NCBI RefSeq assembly: GCF_001411805.1
Contig: NZ_CP007213.1
Span: 3,410,001 to 3,474,000 of the forward strand
Origin: Burkholderia plantarii
Lineage (GTDB): Bacteria; Pseudomonadota; Gammaproteobacteria; Burkholderiales; Burkholderiaceae
Length of the DNA: 64,000 bases
Reading direction: 5' to 3'
Shown: positions 17,791 through 27,289 of the stretch, piece by piece
How positions within the stretch are numbered: the stretch's first letter is position 1
How the letters are laid out: every line of letters begins with the position of its first letter
Notes under the pieces: generated by a model
Told to the model about the DNA's origin: nothing
What the model saw: the letters and a program-made list of their open reading frames with translations, nothing else
Databases searched by the model: none
Program-made: the position numbers and the translations under genes

Positions 17791-19887
17791 TCACGCCAGA
17801 TCGCGCACCTTCGGCTCGCGATCGTAGAAGCGCCGGGCCGCCGCCTTCACGAACGCGTCGCCGAGGTCGGTCACGCCCGCGTCGGGCTGGATGCCGGCCC
17901 GCTCCAGCAGCGGCTGCGCGCCCGGCGTATGGCCGATCGCCTTCAGGTGGGCGAACGCGTCGAGCACGAAGGAAACCGCCGCCGAATCCTGCGCGAGCTT
18001 GCGCGCGGCGTCCTCGGTCAGCACCAGCGCGACGGCATCGACCAGCACCGACGGCGAGCCGGCCAGTTGCCCGTCCGCCGTCAGCGTGCCGCCCTTCACC
18101 GGCACCCCGCCCACCTTCGGCGCGATCAGCATGGCGCGCCCGCCGGCCTTTTCGATCGACGCCACCAGCGCCTCGATCGCGGCCTTGTCCGAGCCCTCGT
18201 CGAACAGGATGCCGACCTTGCGGCCCTGCAGCGTGTGCTTCGCGTTGGCGACGATCGACAGCGCCGGCGACGGCTTCATGTCGATCGGCTCGCGCGCCGG
18301 CGGGGCGGCGTCGGGCAGCGGAATCGCGAGGCCGTCGGCCACGCGCTGCGCGAGCGATTCGTCGACGTTGCGCAGCCGCGAGACCATCCGCGAACGCACG
18401 TGTTCGAGCGACACCTTGGACAGTTCGAACACGAACGCCGAGGCCAGATGCGCCTGCTCGATCGGCTCCAGCGAGCGGAACAGCAGCCGCGCCTGGCTGT
18501 AGTGGTCGGCGAACAGCTCGGCCCGCACGCGCAGCTTCTCCGACGGATCGTTGCGCTCGGCGTTGGCCTCGAAGGTGGTGAAGCCCTCGGCCGGCGCCTC
18601 GCGCGGGCCGCCCGCCTCGCCCGCTTGCGCGAGCGAGTTCGGCTCGTAGTTGGCGCGGCCGGTGGGCACCTGGGTCTGCATCATCCCGTCACGCTGCATG
18701 TTGTGGAACGGGCAGCGCGGCGCGTTGATCGGGATCTGGTGGAAGTTGGTGGTGCCGAGCCGCGACTTCTGCGTGTCGAGGTAGCTGAACAGGCGCCCCT
18801 GCAGCAGCGGATCGTTGGTGAAGTCGATGCCGGGCACCACGTTGGACGGCAGGAACGCGGCCTGTTCGGTCTCGGCGAAGAAGTTCTTCACGTTGGCGTT
18901 CAGCGTGAGCCGGCCGATCGTCTCGACCGGAATCTCCTCCTCGGGGATCAGCTTGGTGGCGTCGAGCACGTCGTAGGGCTGCTTCGCGGCCCACGCCTCG
19001 TCGAACACCTGGATGCCGAGATCCCACTCGGGAAAGTCGCCCGCCTCGATCGCCTCGAACAGGTCGCGGCGATGATAGTCGGGATCGGCCCCGGCGATCT
19101 TCACGGCCTCGTCCCAGCAGGTGGACTGCACGCCGAGCACCGGCGTCCAGTGGAACTTTACGTAGCGGCCCTCGCCCTTCGCGTTGACGAAGCGGAACGT
19201 ATGCACGCCGAAGCCCTGCATCATGCGCAGCGAACGCGGGATCGCGCGATCGGACATCGCCCACATCAGCATGTGGGTGCTTTCGGGCATCAGGCTCGCG
19301 AAATCCCAGAACGTGTCGTGCGCCGAGGCTGCCTGCGGATAGCCGCGATCGGCCTCCATCTTCACGCTGTGGATCAGGTCCGGGAACTTGATCGCGTCCT
19401 GGATGAAGAACACCGGGATGTTGTTGCCCACCAGGTCCCAGTTGCCCTCGCGCGTGTAGAACTTCACGGCGAAGCCGCGCACGTCGCGCGGCGTGTCCAC
19501 CGAGCCCGCGCCGCCCGCCACCGTCGAGAAGCGCACGAACACCTCGGTCTCCTCGCCGACCGTCTGGAACAGGTTCGCGCGCGTGAGTTCGGGGATCGCG
19601 CGCGTACACTTGAACACGCCGTGCGCGCCGCTGCCGCGCGCATGCACGATGCGCTCGGGGATCCGCTCGTGGTCGAAGTGGAAAATCTTCTCGCGCAGCA
19701 CGAAATCCTCGAGCAGCGTCGGGCCGCGCTCGCCCGCGCGCAGGCTGTTCTGGTTATCGGAGATCGGGACGCCGAAGTTGGTCGTCAACACGTCGGGATC
19801 CTGCTTGCCGCGGCCCGTGTGTTGCTGATGCAGTTCGCCACCGTGGCCGATGACATCGGCATCCTGGGTCGCTTTCGATTTGGCCAT
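17791..19887 (-). CDS. katE: Large-subunit (clade 2) catalase HPII
   Basis: A 698-residue catalase with the extra C-terminal flavodoxin/DJ-1-like domain (residues about 545-698, starting [13 protein letters not shown]). The haem domain shows [10 protein letters not shown] with catalytic His82, [14 protein letters not shown] with the catalytic Asn, and [14 protein letters not shown] with the proximal haem-ligand Tyr. GGAGGA stands ahead of ATG 19887. HPII catalases remove hydrogen peroxide in stationary phase in the cytoplasm. Monocistronic; ends at the shared terminator. Confidence 0.97.
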   Translation of the reverse strand: MAKSKATQDADVIGHGGELHQQHTGRGKQDPDVLTTNFGVPISDNQNSLRAGERGPTLLEDFVLREKIFHFDHERIPERIVHARGSGAHGVFKCTRAIPELTRANLFQTVGEETEVFVRFSTVAGGAGSVDTPRDVRGFAVKFYTREGNWDLVGNNIPVFFIQDAIKFPDLIHSVKMEADRGYPQAASAHDTFWDFASLMPESTHMLMWAMSDRAIPRSLRMMQGFGVHTFRFVNAKGEGRYVKFHWTPVLGVQSTCWDEAVKIAGADPDYHRRDLFEAIEAGDFPEWDLGIQVFDEAWAAKQPYDVLDATKLIPEEEIPVETIGRLTLNANVKNFFAETEQAAFLPSNVVPGIDFTNDPLLQGRLFSYLDTQKSRLGTTNFHQIPINAPRCPFHNMQRDGMMQTQVPTGRANYEPNSLAQAGEAGGPREAPAEGFTTFEANAERNDPSEKLRVRAELFADHYSQARLLFRSLEPIEQAHLASAFVFELSKVSLEHVRSRMVSRLRNVDESLAQRVADGLAIPLPDAAPPAREPIDMKPSPALSIVANAKHTLQGRKVGILFDEGSDKAAIEALVASIEKAGGRAMLIAPKVGGVPVKGGTLTADGQLAGSPSVLVDAVALVLTEDAARKLAQDSAAVSFVLDAFAHLKAIGHTPGAQPLLERAGIQPDAGVTDLGDAFVKAAARRFYDREPKVRDLA

Positions 19888-20521
19888 GCGTTTCCTCCAC
19901 TTCCGGTTGTGGGGTCAAAATCCGGCCGATCGGCACGCGCGCCGCGCGTTTGCTCGCCATGCTGCGGGCGAGTGAACGCGGCGGCGTGCCGTCGGCGCTC
20001 GAATCGGTATCGATCGCGGCGGGTGGCGGTGATCAGGCGCCGGTCAGGCGCCGGTGCGGTGCCGATCTTCCGCAGGCGTGCCTCGGGCCTGCAAAAACTA
20101 CAAAGCCGGCGATCGATATGACGTGCGGCGCGCGTCCAGGGGGGCGGGCGCGTGCCGGCCAGGGAATCGCGCAATATCCGGACCCGGGGAAACGGGGTGG
20201 TGGCGGGAGGCGGAAACGGTGGCTTGGCGAGGGGTCGCGGCGAAGGGCGCGGACGAAACGCATGCCCGGGAGCCCGCACGGCCGGCGAGGGGACGAGCGC
20301 GTCAGCTTGGGCGGCGCGGCCCGCCGAAAAACACGATGACCGCGCTCGCGAGCGCAAGCGTGGCAGGCGATGGCGAAACACGCGCATCGCACGGGCAGAC
20401 GCGCCGGCGGAAACGAAATGATCCCGCTCGCGGATGCATGCCGGCGGGCACGACACGAACATGACGCCCGCATCGACGATCGACACGACGGCCGCAGCCG
20501 AAACGGCGATCCGCCGGCGCG
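19888..20521. other. Intergenic region without a supportable gene
   Basis: About 630 bases between katE and the alpha/beta hydrolase gene. Several frames are open on both strands because of the base composition, but their translations are Arg/Ala/Gly-rich and lack family-like patterns. The katE promoter must lie near 19900-20000; I cannot place its boxes. Confidence 0.5.
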
Positions 20522-21130
20522 TCAGCGGTGCAAATGCGCGTCGACGAGCGGCGCGAGCGCGGCCGCGTGCGCGTTCGCGAGATCATGGCGCCCGCCGCGC
20601 ACCACATGCAGCCGCGCATCGGGCAGCGTGCCGAGCAGCCGCTCGCCGACCGCTGGCGGGCTGAACGGATCGTCGTCGCCCCAGATCAGCAAGGTCGGCT
20701 GCGTGACGCCGGGCAGCCGGTCGGTCAGGTCGCCGCGATAGGCGACGAACCAGTCGGGCAGCGACGCGCCGGCCGCCCGGAACGCGGTACGCCAGTCCTC
20801 GGCGCCGAGCCCCTCGACGTCGACGCCGCCCGAGGTCACGCACAGCACCAGATGCGTGACGAGTTCGGGGCGCGCCAGCGCGGCGCGTATCGCGAGCACG
20901 CCGCCCATCGATTGCGCGATCAGCGCGCTCGGCCGGTCCAGGTGCGCCAGCACCCGGTCGAGCAGATCGTCGAGGTCGCGCAGCGACGGATCGGGCGGCT
21001 CGGCGCCGAAGCCGGGATACGCGATGACCTCGCGCTCGGCGCCGTGTTCGAGACGTTGCGCGAGCGGCTGCCAGAACGCGGTATCGCCCGATGCGCCGGG
21101 CAGGAACAGCAGCCGGGACGGATGCGGCAT
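20522..21130 (-). CDS. Alpha/beta-fold hydrolase
   Basis: A 202-residue alpha/beta hydrolase behind AAGGAG, starting at ATG 21130. LLFLPGASGD is the oxyanion-hole strand, LIAQSMGGVLAIRAA the nucleophile elbow with Ser in QSMGG (G-x-S-x-G with Gln for the first Gly), WGDDDPFSPP the acidic residue loop and VRGGRHDLAN the catalytic His. The compact size suggests a small-ester or lactone substrate. Nothing nearby indicates the substrate. Confidence 0.88.
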   Translation of the reverse strand: MPHPSRLLFLPGASGDTAFWQPLAQRLEHGAEREVIAYPGFGAEPPDPSLRDLDDLLDRVLAHLDRPSALIAQSMGGVLAIRAALARPELVTHLVLCVTSGGVDVEGLGAEDWRTAFRAAGASLPDWFVAYRGDLTDRLPGVTQPTLLIWGDDDPFSPPAVGERLLGTLPDARLHVVRGGRHDLANAHAAALAPLVDAHLHR

Positions 21131-21370
21131 GAAGAAGGCTCCTTGAAGAGGCGACGGCGGCACGGCGTGGCCCGGCGCGTCGGTCCGGGACAGCACTCTC
21201 AGGCCGCAATCATGACAGCAGATGGCGCATCGCGACAGCCCATACGACAGCTGACGCAGCAACCGGGGCCACGGCATGCCCGCCGCCAGATCGAGCGGCA
21301 GGCGCCACGCCAAACGCGGCGGCAACCCTCTCGCCGCCGGGTATCATCATGCTTTACCCGCCCCGCCCTC

Positions 21371-22165
21371 ATGCTCGCGCTCAAGCTCACGCTGGTCCCG
21401 TTGTTCCTGCTCGTGGTCTCGATGTCGGGCTCGTGGTGGGGGCCGTCGATCGCGGGCTGGCTCGCCGGGCTGCCGGTGGTGGCCGGGCCGATCCTGTTCC
21501 TGCTGGTACTCGACCATGGCCCCGCGTTCGGCGCGCAGGCGGCCGTGCTGTCGCTGGCCGCGATCCTCGCCTCCGAAGCCTTCAATTTCGCCTACGCCTG
21601 GGCCTGCCGCACCCGCCGCTGGCCGGTGGCGCTCGCCGCCGCGCTGGCGACCTGGCTCGCGGCCGCGCTGCTGCTCGCGCGGCTGCCCGGCTCGCCGCTG
21701 CTGGCGGTGAGCGTGGCAATCGCGGCCGTGGCGTTCGGCCAGCGCTTCCTGCCGCGCGCGTCGCATGGCGCCGCCAGCCTGCCGCTCACGCGCCGCGACC
21801 TGGCCGGCCGGATGGTCGCCGGCGCGCTGCTGACACTGGCCGTGACCGCCCTCGCGGGCCGCGCCGGCCCCGCATGGAGCGGGCTGCTGGCCGTGTTCCC
21901 GCTGCTCGGCAGCGTGCTGGCGGTGTCCTCGCACCGCGCGCACGGCAGCGACTTCGCGATCGCGCTGCTGCGCGGCATGGTGCTCGGCCGCTTCTCGTTC
22001 CTCGGCTTCTGCCTCGTGCTCGCGTTCACGCTCGGCCACGTCTCGACGGCGCTCGCGTTCGCGCTGGCCGCCGCCGTCGCGATGACCGTGCAGTGGACCA
22101 CGCGCCGCGTCGCGCGGGCGGCCGCGCGGCGCGTGGCGGCCGGTGCATCGATGCCGCCGCGATAA
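21371..22165 (+). CDS. Integral membrane protein of unknown function
   Basis: A 264-residue, very hydrophobic protein with about eight transmembrane helices, beginning MLALKLTLVPLFLLVVSMSG. SGSWWGPSIAGWLAGLPVVA and LLAVFPLLGSVLAVSSHRAH are the least hydrophobic conserved-looking stretches. I do not recognise a named family. It may be a single-gene unit; the ABC operon starts 317 bases downstream on the same strand. Confidence 0.75.
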   Translation: MLALKLTLVPLFLLVVSMSGSWWGPSIAGWLAGLPVVAGPILFLLVLDHGPAFGAQAAVLSLAAILASEAFNFAYAWACRTRRWPVALAAALATWLAAALLLARLPGSPLLAVSVAIAAVAFGQRFLPRASHGAASLPLTRRDLAGRMVAGALLTLAVTALAGRAGPAWSGLLAVFPLLGSVLAVSSHRAHGSDFAIALLRGMVLGRFSFLGFCLVLAFTLGHVSTALAFALAAAVAMTVQWTTRRVARAAARRVAAGASMPPR

Positions 22166-22482
22166 CGCGGCACGCCCGGCCGGCACGGCGCCGCGCGAGC
22201 CGCGGATGCCGGCGCGGACCAACGGCCGGGCCGGCCCGCGCACGATTCACGAACCCATGCAGCGAAGCGAACGGAACCCTGTTCGCCTGCCTCGTCCCCT
22301 CCTTTGCTTCACGCCGATTCGAAAAAGCACCGCACGCCCCACGCGCAAAGCACATCACGCCCACGCTGATAATCAAAGCGCAAATCGATGGTTTCGCTGG
22401 CGCGGGCAGGCCGATTAGATTGCTGCTGATCCGGTCGGCCAGCCGCCGGCCCCGCCGTTTTTCCGATTCCTTCCGCGCCTCG
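22166..22482. other. Intergenic region ahead of the ABC transporter operon
   Basis: About 317 bases with no credible gene. The part from 22360 to 22440 is AT-richer and likely holds the operon promoter, but no clear -35/-10 pair or operator can be named. Confidence 0.4.
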
Positions 22483-23535
22483 ATGATCACTCGCTTCCAC
22501 GCCTTGCGCTCCCGCTTCGCACCGCTCGCAACGCTCGCGCCGGCCGCCATGCTCGCCGCCGCGCTCGCCCTGCCGCCCGCCATCGCCGCCGCGCAGGCCA
22601 CGCACGCCGCCGACACGGCGCCCGTGCCGTCGCTGAAAGGCAAGCGGATCGGCATCACGGCGGCCGGCACCGATCACTACTGGGACCTGAAGGCCTACCA
22701 GGGTGCGATCGACGAGGTGAAGCGGCTCGGCGGCACGCCGATCGCGCTCGACGCGGGCCGCAACGACAACCGCCAGATCGCGCAGATCCAGACGCTGATC
22801 GCGCAGAAGCCCGACGCGATCGTCGAGCAGCTCGGCACGGCGTCGGTGCTGGAGCCGTGGCTGCAGAAGATCCGCCAGGCCGGCATCCCGCTGTTCACGA
22901 TCGACACGGCCTCGCCCGCGAGCCTCAACGACACCACCTCCGACAACTTCTTCATCGGCGAACAGCTCGCGCTGAAGCTCGTCAACGACATCCACGGCGA
23001 GGGCAACATCCTGGTCTTCAACGGCTTCTACGGCGTGCCCGTCTGCGCGATCCGCTACGACCAGCTGAAGGCCGTGCTCAAGTACTACCCGAAGGTCCAC
23101 GTCGTCGAGCCCGAACTGCGCGACGTGATCCCGAACACGGTGCAGAACGCCTACGCGCAGGTCAGCCAGCTGCTGACCAAATACCCGAAAGGCCAGATCG
23201 CGGCGATCTGGTCGGCCTGGGACGTGCCGCAGGTGGGCGCCACGCAGGCCGTGGACGCCGCGCACCGCGACGAGATCCGCACCTACGCGGTGGACGGCAG
23301 CCCCGACGTGGTGGCGCTCGTCAAGGATCCGAAGTCGAGCGCGGGCGCGGTGGTGGCGCAGCAGCCGGCGCTGATCGGCAAGACCGCCGTGGACAACGTC
23401 GCGCGCTACCTGGCCGGCGACCACACGCTGCCGCCCTACACCTACGTGCCGTCGCTGCTCGTCACCAAGGACAACGCGGGCTCGCTGCAACAGGCGCTCG
23501 GCCAGACCGGAACGGTTGCGCCCGCATCGAAATGA
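22483..23535 (+). CDS. Sugar-type ABC transporter periplasmic binding protein
   Basis: A 350-residue LacI/RbsB-type periplasmic binding protein. The signal peptide covers residues 1-38 or so (LAAALALPPAIAAAQA). The mature part shows GKRIGITAAGTDHYWD, a PDAIVEQLGTASV segment and VDGSPDVVALVKDP, typical of type I binding proteins. Its stop overlaps the ATPase start as ATGA. Unlike classical sugar binding proteins it is linked to a flavin monooxygenase (27290), so the ligand may not be a sugar. Confidence 0.9.
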   Translation: MITRFHALRSRFAPLATLAPAAMLAAALALPPAIAAAQATHAADTAPVPSLKGKRIGITAAGTDHYWDLKAYQGAIDEVKRLGGTPIALDAGRNDNRQIAQIQTLIAQKPDAIVEQLGTASVLEPWLQKIRQAGIPLFTIDTASPASLNDTTSDNFFIGEQLALKLVNDIHGEGNILVFNGFYGVPVCAIRYDQLKAVLKYYPKVHVVEPELRDVIPNTVQNAYAQVSQLLTKYPKGQIAAIWSAWDVPQVGATQAVDAAHRDEIRTYAVDGSPDVVALVKDPKSSAGAVVAQQPALIGKTAVDNVARYLAGDHTLPPYTYVPSLLVTKDNAGSLQQALGQTGTVAPASK

Positions 23536-25163
23536 TCGACCCGGCTTCCGCGCCCGCCGCCGCGCCCGCGCTCGAATTGCGCGACATCGTCAAGCGCTTC
23601 GACGGCACCGCCGCGCTGCGCGGCGCGTCGCTGGCGGTGCCGCGCGGCACCGTGCATGGCCTGATCGGCCAGAACGGCGCCGGCAAATCGACGCTGATCC
23701 GGATCCTCGCCGGGATCCACGCGGCCGACGCCGGCACGATCGCGATCGACGGCATCACGCAGCCGCGCAACGCGGCCGGCGCCACGCGCGTGACGCCCGG
23801 CGCCGCGCTCGGGTTCATCCACCAGGAACGCCTGCTGCCAGCCACGCTGACCGTGGCCGAGGCGCTCGCGCTGGGCCGCGAGCCCGCCTTCGGGCCGCGC
23901 GCGGCCGGCGCGCTGCGCCTGCTCGACGGGCGGCGCATGCGGCGCGCGGCGCGCGAGGCGCTGGACCGCCACTTCGGCATCACGCTGCCGCCGGACCGCC
24001 TGATCGGCGAGCTGAGCGTGGCCGAGCAGCAGCTCGTGCAGATCACACGCGCGCTCGCGGGCGAGCCGGCGATCCTCGTGTTCGACGAGCCCACCGCCGC
24101 GCTGGTGAGCCGCGAGGTGGACAGGCTGCTGCGCACCATCGAGCAGCTGCGCGCGCGCGGCCAGACGATCCTCTACGTCTCGCATTACCTGAACGAGATC
24201 GCGCAGGTCTGCGACGGCGTGACGGTGCTGCGCGACGGCGCCGACGTGGCCCATCTCGACGCGCGCGCGACGCCGGTGGACGCGCTGGTGGCCGCGATGC
24301 TCGGCGACGAGGTGCCGGCCGCCACGCGCCGGGCCGCCCCGGCCGGCGCGAGCGCGGACCTTGAATCCGGAACCTCCAATGCCTCCAGCGCCGCCGACGC
24401 GCCGGTGCTCGCGGTGCGCGGCCTGAGCGCGCCGGGCCGTTTCGAGGCGGTGTCGTTCGCGCTGCGGCGCGGCGAGATCGTCGGCGTGACGGGTCTGCTC
24501 GGCTCGGGCGGCAAGCCGCTGGTGCGCAGCCTGTTCGGGCTCGAGCGCGGCGTGACCGGCGCGATCGAGATCGACGGCCGCGCCGCGCCGTTGCGCACGC
24601 CGCGCGAAGCCGTGCGGCGCGGCCTGGGGTTCGTGCCCGAGGACCGGCGCACGCACGGCGTGGCGCCCGCGCTGTCGGTGCGCGAGAACATCTCGCTCGC
24701 GAGCCTCGCGCGCGTGAGCCGGCTGGGCTTCGTCGCGCGCGGTCGCGAGGCCGGCGTGGCGGGCCGGCTGATCGACGCGCTATCGATCCGCGCGCCTGGC
24801 GTGGACGCGCCGGTGCGCCAGCTGTCAGGCGGCAACCAGCAGAAGGTCGCGCTCGCGAAATGGCTGAGCCGCGCCTCGCGCGTCTATCTGCTCGACGAGC
24901 CGACGATCGGCGTGGACGTGGGCGCCAAGCACGAGATCTACCGGCTGCTCGACCGGCTCGCGCGCGACGGCGCGGCGGTGCTGCTGTTCTCGAGCGACCT
25001 GATCGAGCTGCTCGGCGTGACCGACCGCATCCTGGTGATGGCGCGCGGCCGGCTGGTGCGCGAGGTGGCCACGCGCGACACGGATCGTCACGAGCTGCTG
25101 GCCTGGACCACCGGCGCGCGTGCCGACGGCGCGGCGCCGGTGCATCGTGAGGCCGCCGCATGA
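23532..25163 (+). CDS. Sugar-type ABC transporter ATP-binding protein (tandem NBDs)
   Basis: A 543-residue RbsA/MglA-type ATPase with two nucleotide-binding domains. NBD1 has Walker A GQNGAGKST, signature-like ELSVAEQQLVQI and Walker B ILVFDEPTAAL. NBD2 has a degenerate Walker A (GLLGSGGKPLV), signature QLSGGNQQKVALAKW and Walker B VYLLDEPTIGVDVG. This asymmetry is normal for the family. It is coupled by 4-base ATGA overlaps both to the binding protein upstream and to the first permease downstream. Confidence 0.95.
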   Translation: MIDPASAPAAAPALELRDIVKRFDGTAALRGASLAVPRGTVHGLIGQNGAGKSTLIRILAGIHAADAGTIAIDGITQPRNAAGATRVTPGAALGFIHQERLLPATLTVAEALALGREPAFGPRAAGALRLLDGRRMRRAAREALDRHFGITLPPDRLIGELSVAEQQLVQITRALAGEPAILVFDEPTAALVSREVDRLLRTIEQLRARGQTILYVSHYLNEIAQVCDGVTVLRDGADVAHLDARATPVDALVAAMLGDEVPAATRRAAPAGASADLESGTSNASSAADAPVLAVRGLSAPGRFEAVSFALRRGEIVGVTGLLGSGGKPLVRSLFGLERGVTGAIEIDGRAAPLRTPREAVRRGLGFVPEDRRTHGVAPALSVRENISLASLARVSRLGFVARGREAGVAGRLIDALSIRAPGVDAPVRQLSGGNQQKVALAKWLSRASRVYLLDEPTIGVDVGAKHEIYRLLDRLARDGAAVLLFSSDLIELLGVTDRILVMARGRLVREVATRDTDRHELLAWTTGARADGAAPVHREAAA

Positions 25164-26194
25164 GCCGGGTCCTCGACACGCCGCGCGCGGCCGGCACGCG
25201 CTTCGCGCGTCTGCGCGGCCTGCGCCCGGGGCCGCAGGCCTGGCTGCGCGGCGGCGCGCTGCTCGCGTTCGCGGCCGTGTTCGTCGGTTTCGCGTTCGGC
25301 TCGCCGTTGTTCCTCACGCTCGCCAATCTCGCCAACGTGCTGCAGCAGTCGGCCGTGGTCGGGCTGCTCGGCTTCGGCCTCACGGTGGTGCTGATCGGCG
25401 GCGGCGCGGACCCGATCCGCGGCGGCCTCGATCTCTCGGTGGCCGCCAATCTCGGCTTCTGCGCGGCCGTCTACGCGGTCGCGCTGCGCGCCGGCGGCAC
25501 GCCCGGCGCGGCGCTCGCGCTGACGCTCGCGGCCGGCGCCGCGATCGGCGCGCTCAACGCGTTCGCGGTACTCGTGCTGCGCATCTATCCGCTGCTCGCC
25601 ACGCTGACCACCATGAACCTCTGCGCCGGCTTCGAGCTGGTGCTGACGCAGAACACCTCGGTGCCGGCCGCCACGCCGCTGCTCGCGTTCCTGCTCGGCG
25701 ACGGCGCGGCCGGCGTGCCGACCCTCGCGCTCGCACTGCTGGCCGCGGCCGCCGGCTTCACGCTGCTGATCCATCGCACGCCGTTCGGGCTGCGCCTGCA
25801 CGCGGCGGGCGCGCACCCGGAAGCGGCGCGCGCAGCCGGGGTGCGCGTCGTGCTCGTGATCGCCGCCAGCTACGTGCTGAGCGGGGTGGCCGCGGCGCTC
25901 GCCGCGCTCGCCAACCTCGCGCTGCTGAGCGGCAGCTCGCCCGGCGCCGGCGACAACCTGCTGACCGTGATCGCGGCCGCGCTGCTCGGCGTGGTGTTCT
26001 CGCGGCGCCTCACGCCGACCATTCCCGGCACGCTGCTGGCGGTGCTGTTCATCGGCGTGATCGGCAACGGCTTCCAGCTCGACAACGTGTCGAGCTACTG
26101 GGTAAACGGCGTGGAAGGGCTCCTGATCCTGTTCGTGGTGACCACCACCGCCATCGTGCGGCGCCGACACGCGGGGAGCCATGCCCATGACTGA
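25160..26194 (+). CDS. Sugar-type ABC transporter permease 1
   Basis: A 344-residue RbsC-type permease with about ten helices. LGFGLTVVLIGGGADPIRGG followed by LDLSV matches the LTGGIDLSVG-type motif with an unusual insertion, and GAGDNLLTVIAAALLGVVF is the EAA-like loop region. It starts inside the stop of the ATPase and overlaps the next permease by eight bases. Two different permeases suggest a heterodimeric membrane channel. Confidence 0.92.
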   Translation: MSRVLDTPRAAGTRFARLRGLRPGPQAWLRGGALLAFAAVFVGFAFGSPLFLTLANLANVLQQSAVVGLLGFGLTVVLIGGGADPIRGGLDLSVAANLGFCAAVYAVALRAGGTPGAALALTLAAGAAIGALNAFAVLVLRIYPLLATLTTMNLCAGFELVLTQNTSVPAATPLLAFLLGDGAAGVPTLALALLAAAAGFTLLIHRTPFGLRLHAAGAHPEAARAAGVRVVLVIAASYVLSGVAAALAALANLALLSGSSPGAGDNLLTVIAAALLGVVFSRRLTPTIPGTLLAVLFIGVIGNGFQLDNVSSYWVNGVEGLLILFVVTTTAIVRRRHAGSHAHD

Positions 26195-27194
26195 ACGCGC
26201 CGGCCGCCGGCCCCGCTTCCTCTCCGGTTTCGTCGCCGATTGCGTCTCCGGCCTCAATGCTCGCTTCGCGCTGGTGGGCGCGCTCGCCGTGGTGATCGCG
26301 TTCTTCGTCGTGTTCGCGCCCGGCTTCGCGCGCGCCGGCAACCTCGCCGACGTGCTGCGCGACAACTTCGCCCTGCTCGCGATCGCCTCGCTCGGCATGA
26401 CGCTCGCGCTGTCGCTCGGCGCGGTCGATCTCTCGCTCGGCACCGCGATCGACGTGGCGAGCCTCGTGTTCGTGCTGCTCAGCGCGCATCGGGTAGCCAC
26501 GCCCGTCGCCGCGCTGGCCGGACTCGCGGCAGCGGCGGCGGTGGGCGCGTTCAACGGCGTGCTGATCGCGCGGATCGGCATCGCGCCGTTCCTCGCCACG
26601 CTCGGCACGCTGTTCATCGGCCAGACCGTCCAGCAGCTCGCCACCGACGGCGGCCAGCCCGTGTACCTGCTCAACCTCGCGCTGCCGCCGCTGTTCGGCA
26701 CGCTCGCGCACGGCACGCTGCTCGGGCTGCCGGTGCCGCTGTGGATCGTGGCCGCGCTGGCGCTGGCCGTCCACGCGGCTCTGGCGTGGTCCGGCTTCGG
26801 CCGCGCCGCCGCCGCGCTCGGCGCGCAACCCGGCGTCGCGCGCTACTCGGGCCTGCCGGTGGCGGCCGTGACGTTCGCGGGCTTCGTGGCGAGCGCGCTG
26901 ATCTACGGCGTGGTGGGCCTGCTGCTGTCGTCGACGGTCAAGGCCTACGTGCCGCTGTCCGGCAACGGCTACCTGCTCAACGCGATCGGCGCGACCTTCA
27001 TCGGCACCACGCTGTCGCCGGCGCGGCGGCCCAGCGTGCCGGGCACGCTGCTCGGCGTGCTGCTGCTGAGCCTGGTCGCCAACGGCCTGCTGCTGACCGG
27101 CTGGAACTTCTACTGGCAGCAGGTGGCGACCGGCGTGCTGATCTTCGCCGTCCTCGCGCTCGGCTTCGCCGGGCGGCGCGACGCCCACGCATGA
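26187..27194 (+). CDS. Sugar-type ABC transporter permease 2
   Basis: A 335-residue RbsC-type permease. LGMTLALSLGAVDLSLGTAI is the family motif and PLSGNGYLLNAIGATFIGTT the cytoplasmic coupling loop. Two ATGs are possible (26181, 26187); GGGGAG ends two bases before the first and eight before the second, so 26187 is chosen. It overlaps the end of permease 1. The operon continues 95 bases on with a monooxygenase gene. Confidence 0.92.
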   Translation: MTERAGRRPRFLSGFVADCVSGLNARFALVGALAVVIAFFVVFAPGFARAGNLADVLRDNFALLAIASLGMTLALSLGAVDLSLGTAIDVASLVFVLLSAHRVATPVAALAGLAAAAAVGAFNGVLIARIGIAPFLATLGTLFIGQTVQQLATDGGQPVYLLNLALPPLFGTLAHGTLLGLPVPLWIVAALALAVHAALAWSGFGRAAAALGAQPGVARYSGLPVAAVTFAGFVASALIYGVVGLLLSSTVKAYVPLSGNGYLLNAIGATFIGTTLSPARRPSVPGTLLGVLLLSLVANGLLLTGWNFYWQQVATGVLIFAVLALGFAGRRDAHA

Positions 27195-27289
27195 CATCCC
27201 CACGTTTGACGCGCGGCCCACGCCCCGGCGCATGACGCGCCGGCGGCCCGCCGCGCGCCGTTCCCCAATCGCAACCACGAGTTCATCGC

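Noticed and set aside
25160..26194. Long minus-strand frames over the ABC transporter genes
   Set aside because: They are Arg/Pro-rich composition artefacts opposite permeases with clear membrane segments.
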